Of a DNA stretch of 64,000 nucleotides, positions 53,958-63,372 are shown in pieces. Position 1 is the stretch's first letter. Every line of letters begins with the position of its first letter. The notes below the pieces were generated by a model, which was not told the DNA's origin, searched no databases, and saw nothing but the letters and a program-made list of their open reading frames with translations. The translations under genes were made by a program, and so were the position numbers. This DNA comes from Streptococcus parasanguinis (GTDB taxonomy: Bacteria; Bacillota; Bacilli; Lactobacillales; Streptococcaceae): positions 1,619,501 through 1,683,500 of the forward strand of contig NZ_CP133988.1 in assembly GCF_031582885.1 (NCBI RefSeq), read 5' to 3'.

Positions 53958-55039
53958 TCTTCTTTTCCTCCAAGAATCGCTTCCAGAGCAGTTAATAAAC
54001 AGCTATTCTCTTGTCTACTACGAATCGCAATGCGGTAGTAATCGCTACTTAAATTGTGGTAGTTAGAACAGGAGCGGATAAAAATGTTATGGCGCCATAA
54101 TTCTTCACGTAAATCCTTAGATCCCGTATACTGAAAGAAAATATAATTGACACTTGGTTTTAGAATCCTTAATGCAGAAAAAGATTTCAAGGATTGATAA
54201 AGGAAGTCTTTCTCCTTTTGTAACCATTTTAAAGTTTGAGTTTGATAATCTCGATCCTTTAAAATCACCGGCAAGGCTTGAAGAGCCAATGCATTGATCG
54301 TCCATGGAGCCCGTCGTTCATTAATTTTTGCTAAACAAGGATGAATCCCTAGAGCGTAGCCTAAGCGTAAGCCTGGTATAGCGTAAAATTTCGTTAGAGA
54401 GCGAACGACAATCGCATTTGCAAAATCACTCAAGTACGGAACAAAACTATATGCTTCCTCGTCTTCTAAAAAGTCAATAAAAGCTTCATCTAGAATAAAA
54501 TGAATATTCTGTTCCAGCAATTTTTTTCCGATTTCTAGCAAGTGACCAACTGGAGCAAGGGAGCCAGTTGGATTGTTAGGATTACACAATAAGACAACAT
54601 CTCCAGCTTCCAATTGGGCTATATCGGATAATAGACCTTCCACAGTCCAAGTAAAATGAGGAGCTGATAAATGATGATAAAGAATTTCTGTCCCTTCTTG
54701 ATGAAAAGCTTTTTCATATTCCATGAAGGTGGGACTTAAAATCAGTAATCTCTTCGGCTTTAAGGTTTGAGCTAGTTCGTAAAATAACCCAACTGCACCA
54801 TTTGACAAAAGGATTTCTAGATCTTGATTTCCATGATGCTCCCTCAGCAAATCCTTTTCATATTGGTTGGTGATATCCGGATATTCCGTAATTCTATCAA
54901 TACTGTCCACTAAGACTTGGCGGAGGCTTGTAGAAACTCCAAGCGGATTGATATTGGCACTAAAATCAATCCACTTTTCAGAAGAGTTCCCATTTTTTTC
55001 AGCTAATAGACGTCCATTCCCTCCGTGTTCAACAATCAT
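53954..55039 (-). CDS. cobD: L-threonine-O-3-phosphate decarboxylase
   Basis: This 361-residue PLP enzyme of the aminotransferase class I/II fold yields aminopropanol phosphate for CbiB. HGGNGRLL at the N-terminus and WIDFSANINPLGVS (about 25-38) mark the CobD family; CNPNNPTGSLAPV and the PLP lysine in VVRSLTKFYAIPGLRLGYALG (about 218-238) are present. I start at 55039, 6 bases after AGGAG. Without the cobalamin context it could be read as histidinol-phosphate aminotransferase; neighbours settle it. Confidence 0.93.
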   Translation of the reverse strand: MIVEHGGNGRLLAEKNGNSSEKWIDFSANINPLGVSTSLRQVLVDSIDRITEYPDITNQYEKDLLREHHGNQDLEILLSNGAVGLFYELAQTLKPKRLLILSPTFMEYEKAFHQEGTEILYHHLSAPHFTWTVEGLLSDIAQLEAGDVVLLCNPNNPTGSLAPVGHLLEIGKKLLEQNIHFILDEAFIDFLEDEEAYSFVPYLSDFANAIVVRSLTKFYAIPGLRLGYALGIHPCLAKINERRAPWTINALALQALPVILKDRDYQTQTLKWLQKEKDFLYQSLKSFSALRILKPSVNYIFFQYTGSKDLREELWRHNIFIRSCSNYHNLSSDYYRIAIRSRQENSCLLTALEAILGGKEE

Positions 55040-55089
55040 ACACATCTCCTTCTTGAAAGATAAAGTAGTCCTTTTAGATTATATCATGT

Positions 55090-55524
55090 TTACTCACTCT
55101 CAAGAAAGTCCTTTAAAGCATCGATTCCAGTATTCTCTGTTGAAGAAATTTCAAAAATCCGTTTCACACCCGCATCTAACAACTGCTTGCGCGCGAATTC
55201 TAATTGCTCCTCAGAGTCTACCAAATCAATTTTGCTAATGATTCCGATCACATCTTGGTTGAATAATGAAGAAAATCCTTGAGGAAAAGTTTGCATGGTT
55301 GAATTTCCTGCGATTAAGAGTCCAATGATTTCAGCTTCTGCTGCAGTCACTGTTAACGCATTGTAATAGCGTCTGTGTTGTAAAAATTCACCTGGCGTAT
55401 CAATAATACTATCGTGAAATTGAACAGCCTGCGTTTTAAAATACTCAATATCTAATCCTTTTAATCGTTGGGTTAGCGTTGTTTTACCCACTCCCACTGA
55501 ACCAACAAACATGATTTTCTTCAT
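55090..55524 (-). CDS. eutP: Small GTPase of ethanolamine utilisation
   Basis: This 144-residue Ras-like protein belongs to the EutP/PduV family. The P-loop is MFVGSVGVGKTTLTQRL (5-21), the G3 motif is IIDTPGEFLQ (about 41-50), and the G4 NKxD motif is replaced by SKID (GIISKIDLVD, about 95-104). PduV has been linked to microcompartment positioning, and EutP has been reported to have acetate kinase activity in some species. It lies 9 bp after the HAD phosphatase gene. Confidence 0.92.
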   Translation of the reverse strand: MKKIMFVGSVGVGKTTLTQRLKGLDIEYFKTQAVQFHDSIIDTPGEFLQHRRYYNALTVTAAEAEIIGLLIAGNSTMQTFPQGFSSLFNQDVIGIISKIDLVDSEEQLEFARKQLLDAGVKRIFEISSTENTGIDALKDFLESE

Positions 55525-55533
55525 AAATCTCCC

Positions 55534-56853
55534 CTATTTTTTAATTAATTGTGCCTCATCAGTTCCTAACTTGATTGTTTCTCTACTCTTAACTAAAACC
55601 CCTTTGTTTTCATCACGACCTTGTAGGAAGTATTTGGCATCTTTGCTATCATATGTATCTACTGCAGTCTGTGAAAGTAAGCCAATTCCTTTTGATGGAT
55701 CCCGTAATAGGTTAAAGATGATTCCCATCTGTAATCCTTCAAAATCTTTCAACATTGCATAGTCCCCATTACTATCTCCAGCAATTAGAATAGGATCTTG
55801 GTTGCCATGTTTATCTGCAATGAACTTCTTGATTGTTTTTGTTTTTCCTTCACCTTGTGTTTGGAAGTAGTCGTTATTGTATTCTGATTGAATGACACCA
55901 GAATCATTTTTAACGAGTTCCATTCCATAAACATGGTCTTCAGTAATATTATATCCAAATTTTTCCTTTGTAGCAAAAGGAACAACAACATCTCGGAAGG
56001 AAGCAGAAACAACATAAACATCTATGCCATTATCTTGTAGTGTCTTATAAAGATTTTGCATCTCTTTTACTGCGCGAACACCACGTTTAAATTTGATTTC
56101 TACTTGACCAGCTTCACCCTTCAAGCTTTCTGGGCTCACCCAAGTTTCATAAACTAAATCTTCTTTTAAGGCACGTTCAATTGATTTTTCCGATACGGCT
56201 TGAACTTCTTCTGAAGTCATACCTGTAAATAAGTAGGTAACCCATGGATAAGAAATATCTGAACTGAAAGTTCCACCAATTGCTTCGTAAAGATAACGTA
56301 ATTTAGCACTGAAATCTTTATATTCGTCTAATTGTTTCACTTCATCAAGACTCTTAGTCCCTTTGAAACCTTTGAATTCGTTATAAAGAACAGTATAATC
56401 AGAAACGATATCCTTAGCAATCTTATCAATATTGACAGGATTTCCTTCTTTATTGTTATGATCTTCTTTAAAGTTATCCTCTGGGATATTTGTACGAATA
56501 GCCTTATCTAACTCTTCCGGTGTCATCTTAAAATCTAAGTTTTCAATTTGATAAGTAAAAGTTGCTTCACCAATGTCGTTGATTACTGTTGTGTTATCCC
56601 AGTCAAATACAGCATATGGTTTTGCTGATTCATCATATTTTGAACTAGATTTACCATTATCTTTAATGACATTGCTTAATTTCTTATATAGCTTATCCTC
56701 CCACTGACCACGATTGAGTACTTGATCTTCCTTAGAAACACTTGTTTCTTGTTTAGCTTTACTAGGCTCTGTTGTTTTGGATGACTGAGAAGCCTGGCAC
56801 CCAACCATAAATAAGGCTAAACCACAAACGAAAAAGAGACGATGTTTCTTCAT
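55534..56853 (-). CDS. Lipoprotein HAD-family phosphatase
   Basis: This 439-residue surface lipoprotein starts MKKHRLFFVCGLALFMVGC, with a lipobox at Cys19, then a Ser/Lys/Glu-rich linker to about residue 45. A haloacid dehalogenase phosphatase domain follows: motif I AVFDWDNTTV (nucleophile Asp84, acid Asp86), motif II VVSASFRDVVVP and motif III LIAGDSNGDYAML. It resembles phosphorylcholine-phosphatase-like HAD enzymes. Start at 56853 follows GGAGG; the longer ORF to 56967 runs through the leader hairpins. It heads the eutP-cobD-pduX-cobT operon under an ANTAR leader, so release of ethanolamine from phosphoethanolamine outside the cell is a reasonable but unproven role. Confidence 0.82.
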   Translation of the reverse strand: MKKHRLFFVCGLALFMVGCQASQSSKTTEPSKAKQETSVSKEDQVLNRGQWEDKLYKKLSNVIKDNGKSSSKYDESAKPYAVFDWDNTTVINDIGEATFTYQIENLDFKMTPEELDKAIRTNIPEDNFKEDHNNKEGNPVNIDKIAKDIVSDYTVLYNEFKGFKGTKSLDEVKQLDEYKDFSAKLRYLYEAIGGTFSSDISYPWVTYLFTGMTSEEVQAVSEKSIERALKEDLVYETWVSPESLKGEAGQVEIKFKRGVRAVKEMQNLYKTLQDNGIDVYVVSASFRDVVVPFATKEKFGYNITEDHVYGMELVKNDSGVIQSEYNNDYFQTQGEGKTKTIKKFIADKHGNQDPILIAGDSNGDYAMLKDFEGLQMGIIFNLLRDPSKGIGLLSQTAVDTYDSKDAKYFLQGRDENKGVLVKSRETIKLGTDEAQLIKK

Positions 56854-56883
56854 AAGAAAACCTCCAAAATAAAATTTAATTAG

Positions 56884-56952
56884 AAAAAAGGCAATAAAGG
56901 ACCTATGATTTGAAACGGTTGCTCCATTGCAATCATAGGCCTCATTGCCTTT
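56884..56952 (-). terminator. Leader terminator upstream of the HAD phosphatase gene
   Basis: On the minus strand AAAGGCAAT (56952-56944) pairs with ATTGCCTTT (56895-56887) and CCTATGATT pairs with AATCATAGG inside, followed by TTTTTT at 56889-56884. The large loop contains ANTAR hairpin P2, and the 5' arm contains most of P1. Confidence 0.85.
56919..56950 (-). promoter_or_regulatory. ANTAR (EutV) twin-hairpin site upstream of the HAD-eutP operon
   Basis: On the minus strand P1 is AGGC-AATGAG-GCCT (56937-56950), a 4-base linker follows, and P2 is TTGC-AATGGA-GCAA (56919-56932). Both are A1/G4 hexaloops. Here it is mainly P1 that uses up the terminator's 5' arm, while P2 sits in the terminator loop, a variation on the usual layout. 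Confidence 0.83.
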
Positions 56953-56969
56953 TATATTATTCCACACCC

Positions 56970-57013
56970 ATTATACTAATTAGACAATTGAATGTCAACC
57001 GAAAACGGTTACA
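56970..57013 (-). promoter_or_regulatory. Promoter of the HAD-eutP-cobD-pduX-cobT operon with adjacent cre-like site
   Basis: The minus strand has TTGACA (56998-56993), a 17 bp spacer and TATAAT (56975-56970), both perfect consensus. Immediately upstream, TGTAACCGTTTTCG (57013-57000) is one mismatch from the cre consensus and forms a small inverted repeat AACCG-TTTT-CGGTT, so CcpA repression is likely. Confidence 0.78.
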
Positions 57014-57138
57014 TTTTTTATCACAAATAAAATTCTACTATTCTACAAAACAATATAGTAAAATGATATTTACGAATAATTGGGTAATGAGTTCCTACTT
57101 CATGAAGCGAATTTTATTTTTCTGAAAATTCGTTTTCA

Positions 57139-57167
57139 TTGTCTTCTCCTCTATCCTCTGCTATACT
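57139..57167 (+). promoter_or_regulatory. Promoter of the small lipoprotein gene
   Basis: The plus strand has TTGTCT (57139-57144), a 17 bp spacer and TATACT (57162-57167), about 30 bases before the start codon at 57196. Confidence 0.6.
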
Positions 57168-57195
57168 TGGATTATCAAAGAAAGGAGACAAGCCT

Positions 57196-57615
57196 ATGAC
57201 ATTGTCCAATAAATTCACACTTTCTCTTGCCTCACTGGCAGTTCTTGGTCTTTTAGCAGCCTGCTCGAATCCGACAGCTCAAACACCTGCAAGCTCTGCT
57301 AGTTCACAACAGGTCGCGTCAAGTGCTTCAAGCTCTAAAACTTCTCAAACGGCTAGCCAACCTGAAAATCTAGATGGGACATACAAGGGGACTGATGAAA
57401 CTGATCAGATCACTCTGACCCTTTCTGGTACGACGGGCACATGGGAAGAGCTTGAAAGCGATGGCGAGAAAGAAAGCAAACCTGTAACCATTCACGCTGA
57501 CAATCATACTCTCACTGTAGGGGATGATCTCAAATATTACAAACTAGAAGGTAACCAACTCACTATTGAAGATGACGATCGCGATCCTTCTGATACCATT
57601 GTATTAACTAAATAG
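57196..57615 (+). CDS. Small secreted lipoprotein of unknown function
   Basis: This 139-residue protein has a signal peptide ending in lipobox LLAAC (Cys22), a Ser/Ala/Gln-rich linker (about 25-60), and a C-terminal domain starting LDGTYKGTDETDQITLTLSG. The C-terminal part alternates beta-strand-like segments (HTLTVGDDLKYYKLEGNQLTIED). I start at 57196, 7 bases after AAAGGAG; the longer ORF runs through the promoter. It is the only plus-strand protein gene I accept in this window. I do not recognise a specific family. Confidence 0.8.
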   Translation: MTLSNKFTLSLASLAVLGLLAACSNPTAQTPASSASSQQVASSASSSKTSQTASQPENLDGTYKGTDETDQITLTLSGTTGTWEELESDGEKESKPVTIHADNHTLTVGDDLKYYKLEGNQLTIEDDDRDPSDTIVLTK

Positions 57616-57617
57616 CA

Positions 57618-57658
57618 TAAAAAAAAAGAGGTTAGGATGTTGATCCCAACCTCTTTTT
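57618..57658. terminator. Bidirectional terminator between the lipoprotein and diacetyl reductase genes
   Basis: AAGAGGTT-A-GGAT-GTTG-ATCC-C-AACCTCTT with A-runs on the left and T-runs on the right can end transcripts from both strands. Both flanking genes converge on it. Confidence 0.9.
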
Positions 57659-57663
57659 TCATC

Positions 57664-58428
57664 TTAATGGAACTGCATTCCACCATCCACGATAATGGTT
57701 TGTCCTGTGATGTAGTTTGAATCTGGTCCAGCAAGGAAGCTAACCGCTGCTGCTACATCTTCTGGTTCTGAAAGACGTTTCAAAGTGATATCTTTAGCGA
57801 ATGTTTGCATACCCCATTCGTCATCTTTACCTGCGTTCTTACCAACTTCATGGGCAATGTCAAACATCATTGGAGTCTTGACGATACCTGGTGCATACGC
57901 ATTGACAGTGATGCCTGAATCCGCCAAGTCACGCGCCAAGGTTTGCGTAATTCCACGCACAGCGAATTTAGTACCACCATAAACAGTCAAGTTAGGGTTA
58001 CCTACAACACCTGCTTGTGAAGTTGCATTGATGATTTTTCCGCCATGGCCAAGCGCTTTGAATTGAGCTTGTGCAGCTTGAGCACCCCAAATCACGCCAC
58101 CAACGTTAATAGCAAATGTACGTGTAAATTGTTCTTCTGTAATTGTATCAAGTGGTGTAGTTGGCGCAACACCTGCGTTGTTTACGACAACATTCAAATC
58201 TCCAAAATGGTCAACAACTTTTTGGAAAGCTGCAGCCACTTCTGCTTGTTTGGATACATCGGCAACGACTGCAAAAGCATTTTCTGCGGACAACTCAGCA
58301 ACTGCTTTTTCAGCTGTTTCGGCATTGTAGTCCAATACTCCAACCTTAAAGCCATCTTGTACCAAGCGTTTTGCGATTGCAAAACCAATTCCTTGACCAG
58401 CACCTGTGACAATAGCTACTTTAGACAT
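57664..58428 (-). CDS. budC: Diacetyl/acetoin reductase (short-chain dehydrogenase)
   Basis: This 254-residue SDR has the cofactor motif [16 protein letters not shown] (6-21), NNAGV near residues 86-90, and the catalytic Ser and Tyr/Lys in the SQAG and [11 protein letters not shown] segments (YxxxK). [13 protein letters not shown] and [22 protein letters not shown] are typical of (S)-acetoin-forming diacetyl reductases, which reduce diacetyl to acetoin and acetoin to 2,3-butanediol. Start at 58428 follows AGGAGG-like sequence. It is monocistronic, and a weak promoter (TTAGCA, 17 bp, TATAAT) is visible near 58509-58537. Confidence 0.85.
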   Translation of the reverse strand: MSKVAIVTGAGQGIGFAIAKRLVQDGFKVGVLDYNAETAEKAVAELSAENAFAVVADVSKQAEVAAAFQKVVDHFGDLNVVVNNAGVAPTTPLDTITEEQFTRTFAINVGGVIWGAQAAQAQFKALGHGGKIINATSQAGVVGNPNLTVYGGTKFAVRGITQTLARDLADSGITVNAYAPGIVKTPMMFDIAHEVGKNAGKDDEWGMQTFAKDITLKRLSEPEDVAAAVSFLAGPDSNYITGQTIIVDGGMQFH

Positions 58429-58690
58429 ATGATTCCTCCTTGGTATCAATGATACCAGCAAACGTTCCTATCAGAACAGCAAGGGTTGACAACTAGTTTT
58501 GATGGGGTCTATTATAAATATCCGACAAAACTATGCTAACAGTATACTCCTTTGTGAAAAAAGTGTCAAACTCTGGCCTGTTATTTTTTAAAAAAAGTTC
58601 ATTTATATGATATTTTTATTTAGTGATAAGTGAAATAGAATATGGCTTTTAACCAAAACAGATAACTGTTCTATTCTGTAAAAACTACAT

Positions 58691-58862
58691 GAGGTTGGGA
58701 CTAAAGTCCTAGCCTCTCAATTATTTTTGGATTGTCAAGCAAGACGCAGTGGTTGAGTGGGCTCTACTACGCTGATTTCATCAGCTTTTACAGCCCTACT
58801 CAACTGTGCGGAGGTGGGACGACGAAATCGAATTCTAACGAATTACCGATTTCTGTCCCACT
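58691..58862. repeat. Composite hairpin-rich intergenic element
   Basis: Three inverted repeats lie in a row in the gap between budC and glpK. The first is GAGGTTGGGACT with AGTCCTAGCCTC (58691-58716). The second is GTTGAGTGGGCT with AGCCCTACTCAAC, enclosing GCTGAT-TTC-ATCAGC (about 58753-58803). The third is GTGGGAC and GAAATCG with CGATTTC and GTCCCAC (about 58812-58862). Such blocks look like dispersed non-coding repeats of viridans streptococci, but I see only one copy here and cannot confirm dispersal. The remaining parts of this 467 bp gap hold nothing else I recognise. Confidence 0.55.
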
Positions 58863-58895
58863 CTCTCTCATAAACTATTCATTTGATGGGTCCCT

Positions 58896-60428
<1,533 letters not shown>

Positions 60429-60548
60429 TTAAAAATCTTGTTCTTTCATCAACTAGTATACTCTATTTCATCATGGATTTGTATCCATTTTTTAAAGAAA
60501 ATCCGGTCTAACATTTTCCTACTGCTTCTAACTCTATCAAGAACAAAT

Positions 60549-60575
60549 TAAAAGAGCCCTGAGGCTCTTCAAACT
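60549..60575 (-). terminator. Terminator of the ankyrin-repeat gene
   Basis: AGAGCC (60553-60558) pairs with GGCTCT (60563-60568); on the minus strand TTTTAATTT follows. It lies just after the ankyrin gene stop. Confidence 0.8.
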
Positions 60576-60591
60576 AGTATTCAAATGCTTA

Positions 60592-61263
60592 TCAAGATCT
60601 GCTTTGATCTAACCGATTTAAAAACTCCATGGTCGGACTGTCTTGGTAAAGTTCTTTGAGAGGAATGTTCTGATAGACAGCTATTTCGTCCGCAGTAACA
60701 CTGTAACGAATTAATAGATCATAAATACGATTTAAATCATGACGTAATTCATCCGTTATGAGGACATTATCGCTTGTTTCTTTTGTTTTCCAATAATAAG
60801 ATGGCAGAACTTCCTTGGTTTCAATTAAAATAGTTTGCAACAAAGTCCCACCATGGCTGTCCTTCTGAGAGATATCGGCCCCAAGTTCCAACATTTTCTC
60901 AAAAACCTTGAAAGACTTGTCAGCTTTTTCCTTAGACGAATACATCTCATATTGGCCATTCCAACGTTTGATCATGCGCCTGCAGTCAAATACAGCTCGT
61001 CCACCCGCTGTTTGGAGGACCGGTTGACAAAATGGATTCAGCTCTGTCGGCTCTTCGATAAAGTTAAGATCTGCCCCTCTATCAATGAGTAAGTCTGCAA
61101 TATCTAAATGTCCCGATTTGATAGCGACTTGAAGGAGCGACTGTCCCTGATCTCTTTTAGGTTTGTCACCCGAAACAGCATTGACTTCTTCAGGCTTTTT
61201 ATCCAATATCTGACGGACTTCCTCTAAATCTCCTCTTCGCAACAACTGAAAGGTTTTTTGCAT
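60592..61263 (-). CDS. Ankyrin-repeat protein
   Basis: This 223-residue protein has ankyrin-type repeats: about 4-30 (FQLLRRGDLEEVRQILDKKPEEVNA), about 40-75 (GQSLLQVAIKSGHLDIADLLIDRGADLNF) and about 120-150 (FEKMLELGADISQKDSHGGTLLQTIL). The repeats mediate protein-protein contacts; no enzymatic motif or leader is seen, so it is probably cytoplasmic. It is a single gene with its own terminator. Its partner and role are unknown to me. Confidence 0.8.
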   Translation of the reverse strand: MQKTFQLLRRGDLEEVRQILDKKPEEVNAVSGDKPKRDQGQSLLQVAIKSGHLDIADLLIDRGADLNFIEEPTELNPFCQPVLQTAGGRAVFDCRRMIKRWNGQYEMYSSKEKADKSFKVFEKMLELGADISQKDSHGGTLLQTILIETKEVLPSYYWKTKETSDNVLITDELRHDLNRIYDLLIRYSVTADEIAVYQNIPLKELYQDSPTMEFLNRLDQSRS

Positions 61264-61422
61264 GGCCTTTTCCCCTCTCCCATAATTGATAAGAATGACA
61301 CTGTGTTGATACTTTGATCCTATCTCTAGGTTCTTCGTTAAACTGATTATAGCATTTTATGGACTCTACAATAAAGCCCTAAAGGGTAAAGAAGACAGAC
61401 TCCCACCGGAAGAGGTACAACT

Positions 61423-62178
61423 CTATTTCTCTGATTTTCGTGCAGCCACCAGCCAAGAGGCTACTAGGATTTCGAAACTAACCAGAAGGATAATCTGAGT
61501 GAGTGAACTCTGAATCAGCATGAGGACAGCTAGACTATCGATCAGCATATGAGCGAGGATACAAGGAACAGCTCCTTTCGAGTACTCCTGGAGCGCTCCA
61601 AATAGGAAGGTATTCCCTAAGATCATCAGGTAAAAGATGAGATAGTTGGACGATCCAGCTGTAATCCAAGGGAGTTGATAGATAGGGATATGCCAGAGGA
61701 ACCAGACAATGGAAAGAACCATCATTTTAGGTATAAAGTGCTTACTAAAATAAAGATGATCTTGTAAAAACCAACGCCAACCGACTTCTTCTAGGCCTCC
61801 ATATAATAAGGTCCAGGGGAAATAAAGGAAGAAGGCCAAGAGGAAGTTCCCAGTAAAGCGAACATTCATAAGCAGGATGGAGATCCCATAATAGATGACG
61901 GGGATGAAGAAAGCTAGGATCCAGGATAGGGGACTTTCTTTTTGAAGAAAGACCTTTTTGAAAAATTCACCCAAGGAGTTGACTTCCCTCAACACCAGAG
62001 AAAAGACAGCTGCCACAATCAGGGGAATCAAGTTCATTAGGATAAACAGGAGCGATGCACCCATACTACTCCTATCTGGGAAAATCCAAAGAATAACTTG
62101 CCCTACTAGAAAGGTAGCAAGGAGGGCAGTCAATGCATACCAGATAGCGACTGATCGTTTTGAAATAAATTTGTTCAT
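61423..62178 (-). CDS. CPBP-family intramembrane protease (first)
   Basis: This 251-residue membrane protein has about seven hydrophobic segments and the CPBP/CAAX-protease-like motifs: GGLEEVGWRWFLQ (motif 1, EExxxR, about 128-140), WFLWHIPIYQL (motif 2 histidine) and GALQEYSKGAVPCILAHMLIDSLA with a further histidine (motif 4). In streptococci such proteins are often bacteriocin-immunity or signalling related, but no bacteriocin gene is visible. It overlaps the next CPBP gene upstream by 4 bp. Confidence 0.85.
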   Translation of the reverse strand: MNKFISKRSVAIWYALTALLATFLVGQVILWIFPDRSSMGASLLFILMNLIPLIVAAVFSLVLREVNSLGEFFKKVFLQKESPLSWILAFFIPVIYYGISILLMNVRFTGNFLLAFFLYFPWTLLYGGLEEVGWRWFLQDHLYFSKHFIPKMMVLSIVWFLWHIPIYQLPWITAGSSNYLIFYLMILGNTFLFGALQEYSKGAVPCILAHMLIDSLAVLMLIQSSLTQIILLVSFEILVASWLVAARKSEK

Positions 62179-62930
62179 TTTTCCTCCTTTACAGTTACAT
62201 ACTTCCTTCTTGCAATCATGATTGCTAAACTAATAATAAGAATTTTACTGACGATAGATAGCCATACCTCTTCATTCACTAGAATCTGAGACAAGGAATT
62301 GATACAGGCATGGGTCATGACACAGAGCCATAAATTTTGCGTTTTATGATACAAGGCCGATAAGATAAAGCAGTTAGTTAGCAGACCTACTAGAAACGGA
62401 AATAATTGAATGACACCTAAAGAACCATCGATGTAGAAGTAGAAAAGATGCCAACTAGACCAGGCTAAAAAGGTGATCAAAGTAGCTGAAAAATAAGGTA
62501 TTTTTTCCTGCAAAGTTGGTTGAAAGAAATAACGCCAGCCAATTTCTTCAATCCCACCAAAAAGAAGAGCCTTAAAAAAGAGCACCACTGGCAAGACCAA
62601 CGATTGAGTGGTGATCTTACCACCAAAGATAAAGGGGAAAAAGTCGAGTAGCAAGAAAACGAGCACTAAACAATAATTAGCTAACCTGTCTTTGACTTGA
62701 AAAAAATCTTTTAGAATTTGTTTGAAACTAGATTGATGGTAACTAATGCTTGCAAGAGTCCCCCAAAAAGCAGATGATAATCCACCTACAATAATAGCGA
62801 TGATCCCAAATGATGATGTAAAATCAACCTTGACTCCTCCTGCTCTTAAAATCCACACCAGAAGGCTAACTCCTAATACTTGACCAAAGGTCCCTAACAA
62901 ATACATAGATAGGGCTTGCTTTCTATTCAT
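62175..62930 (-). CDS. CPBP-family intramembrane protease (second)
   Basis: This 251-residue paralogue of the product of 61423-62178 has GGIEEIGWRYFFQP (EExxxR, about 125-138), WSSWHLFYFYIDG with the motif 2 histidine, and LCVMTHACINSLSQIL with the third. About seven membrane segments are predicted. The two genes are the same length, adjacent and translationally coupled, which suggests an old tandem duplication. Substrate unknown. Confidence 0.85.
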   Translation of the reverse strand: MNRKQALSMYLLGTFGQVLGVSLLVWILRAGGVKVDFTSSFGIIAIIVGGLSSAFWGTLASISYHQSSFKQILKDFFQVKDRLANYCLVLVFLLLDFFPFIFGGKITTQSLVLPVVLFFKALLFGGIEEIGWRYFFQPTLQEKIPYFSATLITFLAWSSWHLFYFYIDGSLGVIQLFPFLVGLLTNCFILSALYHKTQNLWLCVMTHACINSLSQILVNEEVWLSIVSKILIISLAIMIARRKYVTVKEEK

Positions 62931-62952
62931 TCGCGATTCCTTTTTCTTTCGA

Positions 62953-63369
62953 TTAATTACCAGTGCTATCTACCTTAAACCCATACCTGCCAGCATTTCG
63001 TTTGAGCTTCTCAACCAGAGCTTCATTCCGCTTGCTTTTTCCAAAAAAGAAGGGAATGGTCTTTCCATTTCTGAGTTCGATATAGAAAGCATAGCGAGCC
63101 CCACCACCAGATCGTCCACGAAAAATTGCATAGGTGATTTGCTTGATCTCTTTCAGTGGGATCATTCGCCGACTGAAACATAGTGCGGCATGGATATAGA
63201 AGATTCCATAGCTAATATGGAAAGGGGCAAAGAAGGGACCTCCACTACGTTTCACGATTGTCCTTCTTCTCAGGAAAAGGAGAAGACTGAAAAAGAGCAA
63301 GAAAACGAGCACATATAGAATCGGAGCATACTCCATTATCTTTCTAAATTCTAACACGCTGTCTTTCAT
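62953..63369 (-). CDS. Membrane-anchored protein of unknown function
   Basis: This 138-residue protein has one membrane segment (about 13-33), a basic stop-transfer (RRRTIVKRSGG) and a cytoplasmic domain (about 50-135) with alternating strands: RRMIPLKEIKQITYAIFRG, ARYAFYIELRNGKTIPFFFG, then a helix KRNEALVEKLKRNAGRYG. The strand-helix pattern is similar to bacterial PH-like domains, but I cannot assign a family. It lies 22 bp before the CPBP gene and 3 bp after the DUF4300-like gene. Confidence 0.7.
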   Translation of the reverse strand: MKDSVLEFRKIMEYAPILYVLVFLLFFSLLLFLRRRTIVKRSGGPFFAPFHISYGIFYIHAALCFSRRMIPLKEIKQITYAIFRGRSGGGARYAFYIELRNGKTIPFFFGKSKRNEALVEKLKRNAGRYGFKVDSTGN

Positions 63370-63372
63370 CCT

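Noticed and set aside
56854..56967. N-terminal extension of the HAD lipoprotein
   Set aside because: It would translate the leader hairpins and destroy the signal peptide; GGAGG precedes the ATG at 56853.
58748..58760. CAGTGG on the plus strand as a reverse B12 box
   Set aside because: It lacks the full CAGTGGC box and the other cobalamin aptamer elements, and is part of an inverted repeat.
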